A stretch of DNA of 64,000 nucleotides from Pseudeuparius sepicola (lineage: Eukaryota > Arthropoda > Insecta > Coleoptera > Anthribidae), in contig OY987308.1 of NCBI GenBank assembly GCA_963920635.1, positions 1,120,225 to 1,184,224 on the forward strand. The letters run 5' to 3'. Shown here piece by piece: positions 63,956-64,000 of this stretch. The first letter of the stretch is position 1. Each line of letters opens with the position of its first letter. The position numbers were made by a program, and so were the translations under genes. The notes below the pieces were generated by a model. It saw only the letters and a list, made by a program, of their open reading frames with translations. It made no database searches and was not told the origin of the DNA.

Positions 63956-64000
63956 CATTTGCCAGGCCGTAGGAAAAACACGTCAGGCGAAAAACTGTCA
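63956..64000 (+). repeat. Partial monomer (type t) cut by the window end
   Basis: The first 45 bases of a monomer with T at position 28. The array continues beyond the window. Confidence 0.9.

Larger units (their letters stand above)
1..64000 (+). repeat. 164-bp satellite DNA array, 390 full monomers head-to-tail
   Basis: The same 164-base unit recurs without interruption, always in the same orientation. Following the start word catttgcc from base 1 to base 63,956 gives 390 full units with a net length change of minus 5 bases. Every length change lies in the A9 or C6 homopolymer. Most monomers differ by only a few substitutions, concentrated at eleven positions (22, 24, 27, 28, 41, 49, 125, 130, 138, 143, 147). 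No unique sequence, transposon, gene or inverted segment breaks the array, and both ends of the window lie inside it. Long homogeneous arrays with higher-order repeats are known from eukaryotic centromeres and pericentromeric heterochromatin. Assigning this one to a centromere is inference, and I do not recognise the satellite family or species. A B-chromosome, sex-chromosome or subtelomeric block would look the same. Confidence 0.98.

Noticed and set aside
1..64000. CRISPR array
   Set aside because: Direct repeats are present, but there are no unique spacers. The whole 164-bp unit is repeated and no cas-like gene is present.
1..64000. Ribosomal DNA spacer or telomeric repeat
   Set aside because: No rRNA sequence interrupts the array, and the monomer does not resemble any short telomeric motif.

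Overview
The whole window is one uninterrupted tandem satellite array. A 164-bp monomer runs head-to-tail in one orientation from the first base to the last: 390 complete monomers plus 45 bases of a 391st. I see no gene, RNA gene, transposon, unique spacer or inversion. Reading frames in the window come from overlapping translations of the monomer. 164 is not a multiple of 3, so they shift frame with every copy, and I reject them as coding. An array this long and homogeneous with multi-level higher-order repeats (HORs) points to a eukaryotic centromeric, pericentromeric or other heterochromatic block. I cannot name the organism. The consensus is about 48% GC and keeps 11 CpGs (observed/expected about 1.2), which argues against long-term heavy germline CpG methylation.

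Monomers differ mainly at eleven diagnostic positions (position 1 = the c of 'catttgcc'). Left half: type a (28A), type t (28T), and type n (22T, 24A, 27T, usually with 41C). Position 49 is C ('S') or A ('K', mostly on n). Right half: type G (125G, 130G, 138C, 143T, 147A), type E (130A, 138T, 143C, 147C) and type Y (E plus 125A). Writing the array as a string of these types, for example 'tY nKG aG', shows its higher-order structure.

Layout: 1-4,100 is a recombination-rich mosaic. 4,101-5,084 is a duplicated trimer. 5,085-16,236 is a mosaic with small local duplications. 16,237-17,219 is a trimer duplication with coupled homopolymer changes. 19,678-24,105 is a string of 7- and 8-monomer modules. 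24,106-33,943 holds two copies of a long HOR (29 and 31 monomers, 4,755 and 5,083 bp). 38,209-40,340 is mostly dimers. 41,160-43,291 is a 7-mer repeated almost twice. 43,484-60,067 is the main structure: 4.6 copies of a 22-monomer, 3,608-bp HOR that look identical at every site I compared. 60,068-63,955 is mostly trimers.

The array shows stages of satellite turnover: old mosaic stretches, decaying HORs with monomer-scale deletions, and a recently amplified near-identical HOR. The most notable features are the 22-mer HOR with its nested 6-mer substructure, a hybrid monomer marking an unequal exchange in the 31-mer HOR, and two linked substitutions (130/138) that keep a short dyad paired in nearly all monomers. 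All counts were made by eye.
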